From Pseudeuparius sepicola (taxonomy: Eukaryota > Arthropoda > Insecta > Coleoptera > Anthribidae), in contig OY987303.1 in assembly GCA_963920635.1 (NCBI GenBank), forward strand, positions 42,841,223-42,905,222: DNA of 64,000 nucleotides, written 5' to 3'. The notes under the pieces are model-generated. The model was given only the letters and a program-made list of their open reading frames with translations, was not told the origin of the DNA and ran no database searches. Below are positions 1-11,228 of the stretch, piece by piece. The translations under genes and the position numbers were made by a program. The first letter of the stretch is position 1; every line of letters begins with the position of its first letter.

Positions 1-21
1 GTGATATGATAAAAGATATTA

Positions 22-203
22 AGGAGCAATACCCCGAATCCGAATTTTGTCCAGCGCTCTTGGCAATCAGCGGTGTTTTTCTATAAAGACATGTGCATGT
101 GGTCTGCCTCAACCTCGATTTGAACCAAGGTTGATCGAAGGCAGAAAAACATGCAGTCTAAATAGTTATAGTAAAGCTTCGAATATCGCCACCGCGACAT
201 GCA
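22..203 (+). repeat. Dispersed repeat, copy 1
   Basis: About 180 bp resemble 46391-46562 in the same orientation; both begin AGGAGCAATACC and both run into a GCCACCGCGAC block. Each copy holds an imperfect dyad (GTTTTTCT... and ...AGAAAAAC around a GCCTGCCTCGAC-like core), so the transcript could fold. No A/B box convincing enough to call a tRNA-derived SINE and no A-rich tail were seen. The family is not recognised; a MITE fragment or SINE are both possible. Short reading frames inside it look accidental. Confidence 0.6.
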
Positions 204-2933
204 ACTTAAGTTTTTCTAAATCGAACCCACTATATATATTTTTTGCTGAATCGAAAGAGTTTCTTAGAAATAATTAGTTTTTTTTTCACATTAAGGGATG
301 CATCTTGGCTACAAACGGAGAATTAAATAAAATTTTTCCTACTCAGACTCATTATTTACTTTTGTGTTGCTCAAATGAAAACCGCAAGCTAAGAGCAGGT
401 GTCACGGAAATTTAAAGAATTTTTGTTTTTCATGGCTACCCCAGATGTGTCCCTTATTGGGTACCAACAAATTATTATGGAAACTACAAGAGCAAAACAG
501 ATGTCAACGTATCGTTGGAATTACAAACAAATTCTTTCCCAAAAATATATAGGGTTTAAAAAAACATAAGTTGCATATTTTTCTCTACTTTGCTATGCTC
601 TTTTGTTCAATGTCATCACCAAAAGATAACACGGGTCAAAATAACTAAGACTATATTCTACGCTTTTTCCTTACTTCCTTAATTTGGATCATTTCAGAGT
701 TTAGCGAAAAACTTCCCAAAGCACATCATGATAGGCAATGAGTCCAATTTGGGATTTCGATTTTCCCGGGTGGCGTGAAAGCGACAATGGACTCTCCACG
801 AGGATTGATAGTTTAAGTGTTTAAATATATTATTGTGTTATATGGTCCCTGACTTCACGGCTAAAAGCAGCCTTCCATTACCTGTACAACTAGCTACTGG
901 TTATTTCAAATGGAAAAATGGAAGAACAGTGTACCCGCTACCCCCTTGACACCGACGGACAGGGTACAAATATATATGTACCTACTTATTGAATATTGAA
1001 GGATAGCGTATAAGGAATTTATATTTATCACTTTCCTTTTAAAAGAAAGCTGGAACTTTTATCCAACTTATAAGTTACGTATAAGCGACAAAACGTCAGT
1101 TTAGAAATATTGAGGAAATACGATTAGAGTATAGAGTGCACTTAATTAGGAGGGAAAGTATTTCCTCATTTCACTGTGGACTTATCCGTAATAAATAATT
1201 TTAAAGCATCGTGTACAACCGTTCCCTTTTTGAAAACATGCCAACCCAAATTTCAAACTTTGCAATTCCGTATTATGTTTTTGCACACTTGCAGTTTTAC
1301 TGTTTCAAGTCTAGACTTAATGATCTCCTGATGATGCTAACATGGTTGGCGATTCGCGCGTCGAGTGCAAAAAACAAAGTTTTAGTGTGTGGAGTTAAGC
1401 AAAAGAAGTACCTATTAATCTAACGTCTTGCAACAGATGCTCTATACAGGATGACGCGGCAGGAAAGGGACATACCGCCACTGCGTATAGGAATAGCTCA
1501 GCAAATGTCAATGTGTACGCATAATAGGAATTCAAAACTATCAGAGCCGAGTTTAGCACATTTAATTTTTTTTCTACTAAGAAAGGTTCACCCTCTTATA
1601 CGATTTTTTATATGCGGGAAAATAAAACTATATACAATAATAATATCACAAAAAGTATTCTTCATATTTTTTGTATCTGGCTACGGTTTCATGGATATTA
1701 TTATTATTTTTTTAAATTTATGCACACAAAACTATTATGAAAATAAACCTGTTTTTTAAAATAGTAAAATGGAAATTACCCTATAACGGTAGCAAATACG
1801 AAAAGAGATGAAGAATATTTTTCTCTTGGAAATAATGTCAATAATAATATTAATTCTATTATTGATTTTACTTTAAAAATGGATCATTGGAAATAAATGC
1901 CGCCTTTGACTTTGCACAGTGATGGACTAATAATTACCCATATTTTGTGTCAACCTAAACCAGTAATAAGTGTACCAAATTTGATTTGGATAGCTTTACT
2001 AATTTCAGAGATATTAAAAATTATCTTTCTTTTCCTGCGAAACCTGTTTTTCTTCAACAAATTGTGACTGGTTTTGCTTTGGTCAAATTCGATAATTTAT
2101 TTGAAGCCCGTTGAAAGTGTGCCAAAAAAACAAATACGTGGCATTTATATATGGAGTTTTATATTCCCGTATTGGATTATCAAGAGATCTTATATAATAG
2201 GGTGTACTACCCCAAAAAAAGGTGCTAAATACTGCTCTGGAATTTTTGTATATTGTCATTTGCCAGGGTAAAACACCTAAAATATTATGAGATGCTAACA
2301 AGCCTTGCAATAATCATTACTTTATTTTGCGGGCACCGTTGCCGGCAGCGGAGGCACCAAAATTTTTTTAATACAGCAAGGATTTGCGTCTAGGTCCATA
2401 GGCGCGCGCGCGCGGCTGACAGGCATCGCGCACACTACTTTTAATCGCTTGCCAGACAACTGTTTCCCCATTAGAATTATGCCTAAAAATTTTTTAAATT
2501 ATTTACGGTGTAAATAAACATATGAAACAAGGTTTACCTTTGCTAGACTCAGACATTTTAGATTCCATTCTGGCAGTGTTCGTTGGTTAAACAGAAAGCT
2601 TGTGCACCATCAGAATGATGCCAGAAAGGTTTTTGATGACTGTTTATGGTCTACATAAACAAATTTAAGAAGGTTTAGCTTTGCTGGATTTAGACATTTT
2701 TTATTCTTTTCTGCACCTTTTGAAGCCCTGTAGCGGAACGTTGCACCGCTAAAAGCCAGCCAGAAAAGTAAAATTCTTATTTCCGGGGAAAAATTAAGAA
2801 ATAAAAGGGTTTTCAACTTTGCATCAAATTGTCACCAAGATCTGTAGCTGGCTCCCGTACTACAAAGAAAAAAGTTTAACTACGTTAAATCCGGCGATCT
2901 TTGCAGAAATTTTTACTGAACGGAATATCATTG
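204..2933. other. No gene recognised
   Basis: AT-rich sequence with only short accidental reading frames. Two things stand out: a (GC)n run at about 2402-2414, and a pair of diverged ~60-bp blocks at about 2535-2600 and 2665-2720 that share CTTTGCT-GA and AGACATTTT-GATT-like words. I see no transposase, RNA gene or exon with splice sites. Confidence 0.5.
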
Positions 2934-2973
2934 AATCACATCACTAAGTCTGAATCAATCGATCCTCAGAACC
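2934..2973 (+). repeat. Remnant of the Copia 5' LTR (3' end only)
   Basis: The words ATCACT, TCTGAATCAATC and ATCCTCAGAACC match the last ~40 bp of the 3' LTR (14170-14205). Sequence before ~2930 no longer matches, so the 5' LTR is truncated or replaced. A primer-binding site would follow directly; the TGGGCCCAGGAAGC there is only a candidate. Confidence 0.65.
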
Positions 2974-3046
2974 TCCTTTTGGGCCCAGGAAGCAATAGTG
3001 AAAACTTTGTGACTAAATCAGGCAAAGTAACTATTTAAAAAGTTGG

Positions 3047-3404
3047 ATGATGACTAGTGGAAATTTGGGAACTTCTATTGAAAAACTTATAGGCAGAGAA
3101 AATTACAACACATGGCAGTTTGCAGTTCAGACCTACCTGGAACATGAAGAATTATGGGACTGTATCTTAGGTGCCCAAACTGACGCAAACAAGATTACCA
3201 AGGCAAAGTCAAAAATAATTCTGTTGGTGGTTTATTCCGGACTTTGGTTACAACTAGATTTGAATCAAGTAGTTCTGTTGAAGAATATGTTAATACTATT
3301 ATTAGTACTGCACACGAGTTGACAAGCATTGGTTTTTCTATATCAAATGAGTGGATCTTTTGTTGGCTGGTTTACCAGAAGAATTTACGCCAATGATTAT
3401 GGGC
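3047..3404 (+). pseudogene. Copia gag, N-terminal part (interrupted)
   Basis: The frame opens with a Copia-type gag start: an IEKLIGRENYNTWQF motif and EHEELWDCI, typical of the UBN2/DUF4219-type capsid region that packages the element's RNA. A frame change occurs near 3215-3320, after which LAGLPEEFT can be read up to the insertion point at 3404. The frame resumes at 8882 once the foldback element and one copy of the 8-bp duplication are set aside, so the two pieces belonged to one gene. Not functional. Confidence 0.85.
3397..3404. repeat. 8-bp target duplication TTATGGGC (left)
   Basis: An identical TTATGGGC lies at 8874-8881 just outside the right inverted end. The gag reading frame is continuous when one copy and the insert are excluded, which fixes the insertion point to the base. 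Confidence 0.95.
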
Positions 3405-3435
3405 CACAGAAAATATACGCTACGCGGACAGAAGT
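3405..3435 (+). repeat. Left terminal inverted repeat, 31 bp
   Basis: Matches the reverse complement of 8843-8873 at all 31 positions. It begins CACAGAAAATATACGCTACG; similarity to the other end stops directly after it. Confidence 0.95.
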
Positions 3436-4139
3436 GCCAGTAGCATTGGGCTCGTAAAATATGTATAGCACACTGAAAGTTGGTTTTGCCTTGGCCTAAC
3501 AGATGGCGCTCGGATGCAGAATCGTTCTATTTTTAAAACCGTAAAATAACCTCCGATAAAAGTCACCGCTAGAGGCGCCAGCAGTCAGCTGAAGAGCCTA
3601 ACCGTGTTGCCGGTGGTTTAGGAATAAAGGTTTCATAAACGCGCCTATGCTGGCGGCGGCTTTCAGTCATCAAAATCTATTTCCGGGCAGACGGGCAGAG
3701 GCCTTGAACTATACGAAATATAACCTAGTGGGAGCATAGCTATTTTATTATTTGCTTCGTCTTTGTAGAATCCGTACGACGTATACTAAGCTATACAGAG
3801 TGCTTCAGAGCCAATATTAATTATCCGATTAAAATATATTAAGATGTTACAAATAATATAGTTTATTCGTATCTTATTTACTAATTATACACTTAGTATA
3901 CGGTAAATATTTGTTCTACAATGTAGAAAATATGTACAGGATGTCGATGATACCAATTTTATGGGTTTTTACTATTTATAATTTTGGGCCTAACCAAAGT
4001 TTACAGAATAAAATCATAAATCATGAATAATACTTGTTGCATATTAAATTTATCATTCAAATCTCTGTTTCCAAATGTTTTTTCTACCTATAAGTATTGT
4101 TGTATTATTGAAATATTCATTTGATATCATGAATATCAT
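3436..4139. other. Left unique segment of the foldback element
   Basis: Between the inverted end and the first array. It has a moderately GC-rich stretch (3480-3720) followed by AT-rich sequence. No reading frame, promoter or RNA gene is supported. Confidence 0.5.
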
Positions 4140-5975
4140 GATCCCCGCAAGGACGTTCCTAATCATTCCAAATGCACGAATTCGTGGTTGAAAAAATTTG
4201 TTGGGCGAAAGTTACCCCGACTACCACTACGATTTTTAGCTAACGATCCCAGATGCTCAAATTCGTGCTTTAAAAAAATTGTTGGGCGAATAAACTACCC
4301 CAGCACCCCTTTAGGAAAAAAATGATAACTTTATTGTCGGATCCTCGCTGATTTTAGCAAGGACGTTCGTAATGATTCCAGATGCACTAAATCGTGGCTG
4401 AAAAAATTTCTTGTGCGAAATAAACTACCCTCAACGCCCCTTTAAGAACAAAAATGATAACTTCATTGTCGAATCCTCTCCAATTTTAGCAAGGAACGTT
4501 CCTAATGATTCCAGATGCGCGAATTCGTAGTTGAAAAAATGTGTTGTGCGAAAACTACCCCCACTACCCCGTATTAAAGAAAAAAATATAACTTTCATGG
4601 TACGATTCCCACCGTTTTAGCAAGGACGTTCCTAATGATTCCAGATAATGTACAAATTTGTACTTTAAAAAACTTGTTGGTCGAAAACTACCCCAAGCAC
4701 CCCTTTAAAAAAATTATAACTTCATTGTCGGATCCTGGCCGATTTTAGCAAGTAGGTACGTTCTTAATGACTCTAGATTCACGAATTCGCGGTTGAAAAA
4801 ATTTCTTGTTCGAAAACTACCCTCAGCACCCCTTTAAGAACAAAAATGATAACTTCATTGTCGGCTCCTCGCCAATTTTACCAAGGACGTTCCTATAATG
4901 ATTCTAGATGCGCGAATTCGTGGTTGAAAAAATTTGTTGGGCCCCCCGCTACCCCTTAAAGAAAGCTAACTTTCATGGTACGATTAGCACCGTTTTTAGA
5001 AAATTATTGGGCGGGAACTACTCCAGCATCTCTTTGAAAAATTATAGCTTCATTGTCTCTAGATTCACGAACTCGCGGTTGAAAAAATTTCTTGTGCGAA
5101 AACTACCATCAGCAGCCTTTTAAAAACAAATATGACAAGTTTATTGTCGGATCCTCGGCAATTGTAGCAAGGACGTTCCTAATGATTCCAGATGCGCGAA
5201 TTTGTGGTTCAAAAAATTTGTTGGGCGAAAACTACCCCCACTACCCCTTAAAGAAAAAATATATAACTTCCATGGTAAATTCCCACAGTTTTTGGCAAGG
5301 ACGTACCTAATGATTACAGATGCACAAATTATTTGTGCTTTAAAAAAATTGTTGGCCGAAAACTACCCCCAGCACCAAAGCAATTATAAGTTAATTATCG
5401 AATCTTGGCTGATTTTAGCAAGTACGTTCTAAATAATTCTAGATTCACGAATTTGCGTTTGAAAACATTCTTTTTCGAAAACTACCCTCAGCAGCCCTTT
5501 AAGAACAAAAATGATAACTTCATTGTCAAATCCTCGCCAATTTTAGCAAGGACGGTCCTATAATGATTCTAGATGCGCGAATTCGTGGTTGAAAAAAATT
5601 TCTTGGGCAAAAACCACCCCCACTACCCCTTAAAGAAAAAAAGGAAACTTTCATGGTACGATTCCCACCGTTTTTAGCACAGATGCACAAATTTGTACTT
5701 TAAAAAATTGTTGGGCGAAAATTACCCCCAGCACCTCTTTAAAAAAAATTATAACTTGATTGTAGGTCGATTTTAGAAAGTACGTTCTAAATGACTCTAG
5801 ATTCACGAATTCGCGCTTGAAAAAAATTCTTGGGCGCAAACTACCCCCAGCACCCCTTTAAGAACAAAAATGATAACTTCATTGTCGGATCCTCGCCAAT
5901 TTTAGCAAGGATGTTTGCAATGATTCCAATTCGTGGTTAAAAAAATTGTTGGTCGAGAACTACCCCCAGCACCCC
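4140..5975 (+). repeat. Satellite array 1, forward orientation, ~120-bp monomers
   Basis: Roughly fifteen diverged monomers. Landmarks of a unit, in order: AGCAAGGACGTTCCTAATGA, TCCAGATGCGCGAATTCGTG, GTTGAAAAAATTTGTTGGGC, GAAAACTACCCCCAGCACCC and ATAACTTCATTGTCGGATCC. Monomers tend to alternate between two variants, one with AAGAACAAAAATGATAACTT and one with shorter text, which hints at an older two-unit period. Copies differ by small indels, so this arm is older or less homogenised than array 2. Short reading frames here are by-products of the repeat. Confidence 0.9.
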
Positions 5976-8500
5976 TTCAAAAAACGACAATAATCAAATT
6001 AAAAACAAACTTTCGGGGTGGGAAGGGGTTATAGTTTCTACCCCGCAACTGTTTTCAACCACGGATTCGTGAAATAAGGGATATAGTGATTGCATTTTCA
6101 AAAAACGGCAATAATCAAATTAAAAACGAACTTCCGGGGGTGGGAAGGGGTAGTTTTTGCCCCGCAAATGTTTTCAACCACGGATTCGTGAAATAAAGGA
6201 TGTAGTGAATGTGTTCTCAAAAAACGACAATAATCAAATTAAAAACAAACTTTCTGGCGTGGGAAGGAGTAGTTTTTGCCCCGAAAATGTTTTCAACCAC
6301 GGATTCGTGAAATAAGGAATATAGTGATTGCATTTTCATAAAACGGCAATAATCAAATTAAAAACGAACTTCCGGGGGTGGGAAGGGGTAGTTTTTGCCC
6401 CGTAAATGTTTTCAACCCCAGATTCGTGAAATAAGGGATGTAGTGAATGTGTTTTCAAAAAACGACAATAATAAAATTAAAAACAAACTTTCGGGGGTGG
6501 GAAGGGGTAGTTTTTGCCCCCAAATGTTTTCAACCACGGATTCGTGAAATAAAGGATGTAGTGAATGTGTTCTCAAAAAACGCCAATAATCAAATTAAGA
6601 ACGAACTTCCGGAGGTGGGAAGGGGTAGTTTTTGCCCCGCAAATGTTTTCAACCACGGATTCGTGAAATAAAGGATGTAGTGAATGTGTTCTCAAAAAAC
6701 GACAATAATCAAATTAAAAACAAACTTTCTGGCGTGGGAAGGGGTAGTTTTTGCCCCGAAAATGTTTTCAACCACGGATTCGTGAAATAAGGAATACAGT
6801 GATTGCATTTTCATAAAACGGCAATAATCAAATTAAAAACGAACTTCCGGGGGTGGGAAGGGGTAGTTTTTGCCCCGTAAATGTTTTCAACCCCAGATTC
6901 GTGAAATAAGAGATGTAGTGAATGTGTTTTCAAAAAACGACAATAATAAAATTAAAAACAAACTTTCGGGGGTGGGAAGGGGTAGTTTTTGCCCCCAAAT
7001 GTTTTCAACCACGGATTCGTGAAATAAAGGATGTAGTGAATGTGTTCTCAAAAAACGCCAATAATCAAATTAAGAACGAACTTCCGGAGGTGGGAAGGGG
7101 TAGTTTTTGCCCCGCAAATGTTTTCAACCACGGATTCGTGAAATAAAGGATGTAGTGAATGTGTTCTCAAAAAACGACAATAATCAAATTAAAAACAAAC
7201 TTTCTGGCGTGGGAAGGGGTAGTTTTTGCCCCGAAAATGTTTTCAACCACGGATTCGTGAAATAAGGAATACAGTGATTGCATTTTCATAAAACGGCAAT
7301 AATCAAATTAAAAACGAACTTCCGGGGGTGGGAAGGGGTAGTTTTTGCCCCGTAAATGTTTTCAACCCCAGATTCGTGAAATAAGAGATGTAGTGAATGT
7401 GTTTTCAAAAAACGACAATAATAAAATTAAAAACAAACTTTCGGGGGTGGGAAGGGGTAGTTTTTGCCCCCAAATGTTTTCAACCACGCATTCGCGATAT
7501 AAGGAATATAGTGATTGCAGTTTCAAAAAATGACAATAATCAAATTAAAAACAAACTTTCGGGGTGGGAAGGGGTAGTTTTTGCCCCCCAAATGTTTTCA
7601 ACCACGCATTCGTGATATAAGGAATATAGTGATTGCATTTTCAAAAAACGGCAATAATCAAATTATAAACGAACTTCCGGGGGTTGGAAGGGGTAGTTTT
7701 TGCCCCGTAAATGTTTTCAACCCCCAGATTCGTGAAATAAGGGATGTAGTGAATGGGTTTTCAAAAAAGACAATAATAAAATTAAAAACAAACTTTCGGG
7801 GGTGGGAAGGGGTAGTTTTTGCCCCGCAAATGTTTTCAACCACGCATTCGTGAAATAAGGAATATAGTCATTGCATTTTCAAAAAACGACAATAATCAAA
7901 TTAAAAACAAACTTCCGGGGGTGGGAAGGGGTAGTTTTTGCCCGCAAATGTTTTCAACCACCTATTGGTGAAATACGGTTATAGTAAATAATAAATGCCC
8001 CTTCAAAAAACGACTAAATACCTAATCGTCTCAAAAGCAATATCTGGGGGAGGGTGTAGTTTTTTCCTAACAATTTTTTTCAACCACTAATTCGTGAATT
8101 TGGTATCATTTGTAACGTCCTTGCTAAAACGGTGAAGATCGAACTAAGAACAATGGAATTATCAATTTTTTCAGAGGGCGCATGGGGTAGTTTTTGTCTT
8201 GTAATTTTTTTCTACCACGGATTCGTGAAATAAGAGTTATAGTTTATAGTGGCTACGCTTTCCAAAAACTACGATAGTCGGACCAAAAGCAAATCTATCT
8301 GAGGGTTGGAAGGGATTTTTGCCCGTAAATTGTTTCTAACACGGGTTCAAGCATCTGGCATAATTTGCAACGTCGTTACTAAAAACGGGGCAGATAATCG
8401 GACCAACAACAATGTCGTTATAATTTTTTTTCCTTGAGGGGTGTTTTTGCGCCGTAATTTTTTCAGCCATGATTAGTAAAATATTGGATATCATTTCTAA
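5976..8500 (-). repeat. Satellite array 2, reversed monomers, partly homogenised
   Basis: Monomers of ~118-119 bp with AAATTAAAAACAAACTTTCG, GGTGGGAAGGGGTAGTTTTT, GCCCCGCAAATGTTTTCAAC and CACGGATTCGTGAAATAA. Read on the minus strand these give ATTCACGAATCCGTGGTTGA followed by GGGGCAAAAACTACCCC, the same order as array 1. The far end (8100-8140) also carries the reverse of the AGCAAGGACGTT block. Orientation flips at about 5976. The middle is much more uniform than the edges. Confidence 0.9.
6140..7487 (-). repeat. Higher-order repeat, 475-bp period
   Basis: Four ~119-bp monomers form a 475-bp block repeated nearly three times: the text at 6447 recurs at 6922 and again at 7397 with hardly any change, although the monomers within a block differ clearly from each other. 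The third block stops matching at about 7488 (CACGCATTCGCGATAT instead of CACGGATTCGTGAAAT). This points to recent unequal exchange or replication slippage in the middle of the arm. Confidence 0.85.
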
Positions 8501-8842
8501 AAACGACGATAAAAATAAATCTCTCGAGGGAAGAATTCTATAGTTACTGCTGACAGCCTCACTGTTAACCTTGAATTCTAAATGGGCAAGCTCATTTTAT
8601 TAAAGATCTTCTCTTTATTTTTATAGTTCGGTAAAACCACAGACTGTTTGCACAATCCGGCAACGCCGCTTTCGGATGCTTTTTCCTAGCGTGCTGCCGC
8701 CTAGCATTGAGTAATGAAAGTACCACGGCCGTGAAGGCAGAACTATGGAAGAATTCTTCTATAGACACTGCTGAAAGCCAGGAGAAGCCGGCTTTTGAGA
8801 GCCGGCTTCCTTTCGGGCTGCCAAATAATTGCATTGTGTGGA
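8501..8842. other. Right unique segment of the foldback element
   Basis: Non-repetitive sequence between array 2 and the right inverted end, with a GC-richer patch at 8650-8800. Short overlapping frames on both strands show no known domain. A hairpin AAGCCGGCTTTTGAGAGCCGGCTT lies near 8787-8810, split here as AAGCCGGCTT and AGCCGGCTT arms. Confidence 0.5.
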
Positions 8843-8873
8843 ACTTCTGTCCGCGTAGCGTATATTTTCTGTG
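8843..8873 (-). repeat. Right terminal inverted repeat, 31 bp
   Basis: Exact reverse complement of 3405-3435; ends ...TATATTTTCTGTG, followed at once by the second TTATGGGC (8874-8881). Confidence 0.95.
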
Positions 8874-8881
8874 TTATGGGC

Positions 8882-9402
8882 ATAGAAAGTTCTGATGTGG
8901 CAATTACAGGCGATTCTATTAAAACTAAGTTGCTGCAGGATATAAAAAGTACAGAGTCAACAACTCAGAGTGCTTTTTACAGCAATAAAGTTCAAAAGGT
9001 CAAATTCAATGCCCCGAGATATTATAGTTGTAACAATTACAGACATATAGCTCCAAATTGTCCGAAGAAAAATAAATACAAGGGAAAAGAGAAAATTCTA
9101 GTTCTTAATATAGTCAAGATGCAGGTGAAAAGAAAATACATTCAGGATTTTGTACAAGTTTTGCTGTAGGCACAGTCAATGACCAAAGCTGGTATGTTGA
9201 TTCTGGCGCTACAGCACATATGACGATGAGGAAAGACCTATTTGAGCATGTTGAAAAATCAGAAATCAAGGAAATTGCCGTAGCTAATGATTCCAAGATT
9301 CCTGTTGAAGGAAAAGGTGTGGTAAATTTGCAAGTTTCTTTAAATGGTAATTCAGAAGATGTAACTCTTAGTGATGTATTTATTATACGTATCAAATATT
9401 AG
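8882..9402 (+). pseudogene. Copia gag C-terminus and protease (broken)
   Basis: Gag resumes directly after the target duplication and reaches a zinc-knuckle region at about 9019-9060. There the usual CX2CX4HX4C pattern has lost its first cysteine (a tyrosine stands in its place, with CNNYRHIAPNC following). The aspartic protease follows in another frame with the active-site triplet context VDSGATAHMT near 9190-9225, and a VSLNGNSEDVTLSDVF flap region. One frameshift separates gag from protease and a stop follows at ~9400. The protease would cut the polyprotein; this copy cannot make it. Confidence 0.85.
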
Positions 9403-10420
9403 TACAAATTTGTTATCTGTGAGCAAAATTGTCCAGAAAGGTTGCGTAGTTGTTTTTTCAATCAATGGTTGCGAATTCTATGATAGCGACAACGTTGTAT
9501 CAATGGTAAATAATATGTTTAAATTAGATTTACCATCGGAAGATGTAATTATTAAAGCCTTAGCAAGTACTTCAAGTGAATATAGTTATCTATGGCACAG
9601 GCGGTTAGGCCATCTGAATTAAAAAGATTTGAAAACCTTGAAAGAAGGAATGGTTAAAGGAATAGCAGTTTCACCCTAAGTAATGAATGAAACTCGCATT
9701 TCTTGTTTGAAAGGAAAACAAAGTCGTTTACCTTTTAATAGTATCGGTACTAGAGCGTCAAAGATACTGGAACTGATTTATTCTGACTTGTGTGGACAAA
9801 TGGAAAATGTATCTCTGGGAGGAGCTAAATATTTTCTCACTTTTGTTGACGATTATACAAGAAAAGTATTTGTATATTTTTTGTAGTCAAAAACTAAAGT
9901 GATGAATACTTTTTGCGAATTTAAAAATCTTGTTGAAAATCAAACCAATGAGAAAATTAAGATTTTACGCATAGATAATGGCACGGAGTTTTGTAATGCC
10001 AGTTTTAAAAATTACTTAAAAAACTCTAGTACCAGAGCTCACACAACTTGCCCATATTCTCCTCAACAAAATGGATTGGCAGAGAGAATAAATATGACCA
10101 TTTGCGAAAAAACTAGATGCATGTTATTTGATGCAAACTTAAACGAAATTTTTGGGCGGAAGCTGTAGCTCCTTCTGTATATTTAATTAATAGATCACCC
10201 TGTAAAGGTTTATAAAAACAGAAGAGTACACCTGGGGAAATGTGGACAGGGATAAAACCAAAGCTGCAACATTTAAAAATATTTGGTTCTAAGGCTATGG
10301 TCCATATTCCCAAAGAGACTAGGAAAAAATGGGATGAAAAATCAGAATAAATGATTTTTGTTGGTTACTGTGAAGAAAGTAAGGGTTACAGATTTAGTCG
10401 GCAAAGTCAAGAGTGGAGAT
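9403..10420 (+). pseudogene. Copia integrase (broken)
   Basis: The pre-integrase motif LWHRRLGHLN is at 9589-9621, then CLKGKQSRLPF, the remnant of the HHCC zinc site. The catalytic core follows: DLCGQM near 9787 and FVDDYTRKVFVYF, LRIDNGTEF near 9965, and YSPQQNGLAERIN near 10060 with the catalytic glutamate. A C-terminal IFVGYCEESKGYRF motif is at about 10350-10395. Stops at 9621, 9677, 9884, 10165 and 10348 interrupt the frame. Integrase would insert the cDNA into the host genome. Dead copy. Confidence 0.85.
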
Positions 10421-10820
10421 GTAGTTTTTCTAAAAGAACACGTGTTAAAGGAAGAAACACAGAAAAAGAAAACAAAACGAAACAAGAAAATGAGAAGATA
10501 TGTTTTGACTTAGAATGTGTGGAAGCAGTGGGGGAATGTAATATGGATAATAGTGAAGAGTAAGATGAATATGATGAGGAATGAACAGAAGATATGAGAT
10601 GTTTGGACATTTTAGAGCATAAAGTGGTTATAGAAAAAATGAAGCCATTAAAGAAATAGTGGGAAATATACCCAGGAGATCGGCAAGAATTAAAAAACCA
10701 GTAGAATTGGATGATTATTTATTGTACCTGTCGTTTAGTTGTAAAGTAAGCGATCCAGTAACAGTAGAAGAACCTTTAAGCGGAGCAGATTCTAATTTAT
10801 GGATGAATGCAATGACCTAA
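10421..10820 (+). pseudogene. Copia linker between integrase and reverse transcriptase
   Basis: A lysine/glutamate-rich hydrophilic stretch, usual for the variable spacer before Copia reverse transcriptase; it carries stops and frame changes. RSARIKKPVELDDY and EPLSGADSNLWMNAM-like text at 10676-10818 lead into the polymerase. Confidence 0.65.
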
Positions 10821-11228
10821 GAGTACAACTCACTTACTGAGAATGACACATGGGAACAAACAAAGCTTCCACCTAATAAAAAACCAATTGAAATAAAATG
10901 GGTTTTTAAAACTAAAATAAATAACAAGGGAGAAGTTATTAGACACAAAGCTCGCTTGGTAGCGAAGGCGTATACTCAAAAAAGGGGTCTGGATTATTTT
11001 GAAATATTTAGCCCAGTTGTTAGATACAATTCATTAAAGTTCTTGATTGCAATAGCTGCAAAGTTTGACTTAGAGATTGAGCAAATCGATGCTGTCCCAG
11101 CCTTTCTTCAGGGTGAATTGGAAGAAGATATATATATATATATGGAATTATCAGCTGAACTATCCAATGGCAGCTATAAAATTTGTCGTTTAAAAAAATC
11201 AATTTATGGTTTAAAGTAGGCAAGCCGA
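10821..11228 (+). pseudogene. Copia reverse transcriptase, N-terminal half
   Basis: Copia-type motifs are clear: TWEQTKLPPNKKPIEIKWVF, RLVAKAYTQKRGLDYFEIFS, PVVRYNSLKFLIAIAA and EQIDAVPAFLQGELEEDIY, which carries the first catalytic aspartate. The last motif, YGLK-x-ASR, has an in-frame TAG in place of the usual glutamine. A LINE is inserted right after it at 11229. The polymerase resumes at ~12946 with a short piece missing, so the LINE insertion or later deletion removed some codons. Confidence 0.88.

Larger units (their letters stand above)
3405..8873. mobile_element. Foldback-like DNA transposon with satellite arms, 5469 bp
   Basis: Ends are perfect 31-bp inverted repeats (3405-3435 and 8843-8873, beginning CACAGAAAATATACGC), flanked by an exact 8-bp duplication. 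Inside, ~120-bp tandem repeats run forward from about 4140 to 5975 and the same monomer runs reversed from about 5976 to 8500, so the two halves can pair. This is the plan of Foldback/Galileo-type elements, whose long inverted arms are made of subrepeats. An 8-bp duplication fits the hAT, P or Merlin superfamilies; I cannot choose. No transposase is recognised inside, so it is probably non-autonomous. The Copia context shows it arrived after the retrotransposon. Confidence 0.85.

Noticed and set aside
22..203. SINE with tRNA-like promoter
   Set aside because: No good A or B box and no 3' tail; kept only as an unclassified repeat.
1211..1759. Two short plus-strand frames as genes
   Set aside because: Low-complexity AT-rich translation, no domain, no splice or promoter context.
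6447..7853. Repeated short open frames with almost the same protein
   Set aside because: They follow the satellite period exactly and carry no domain; the monomer simply lacks stops in one frame.
4140..8500. CRISPR-like regular repeats
   Set aside because: Monomers are contiguous with no unique spacers, and the DNA is eukaryotic; it is a satellite.
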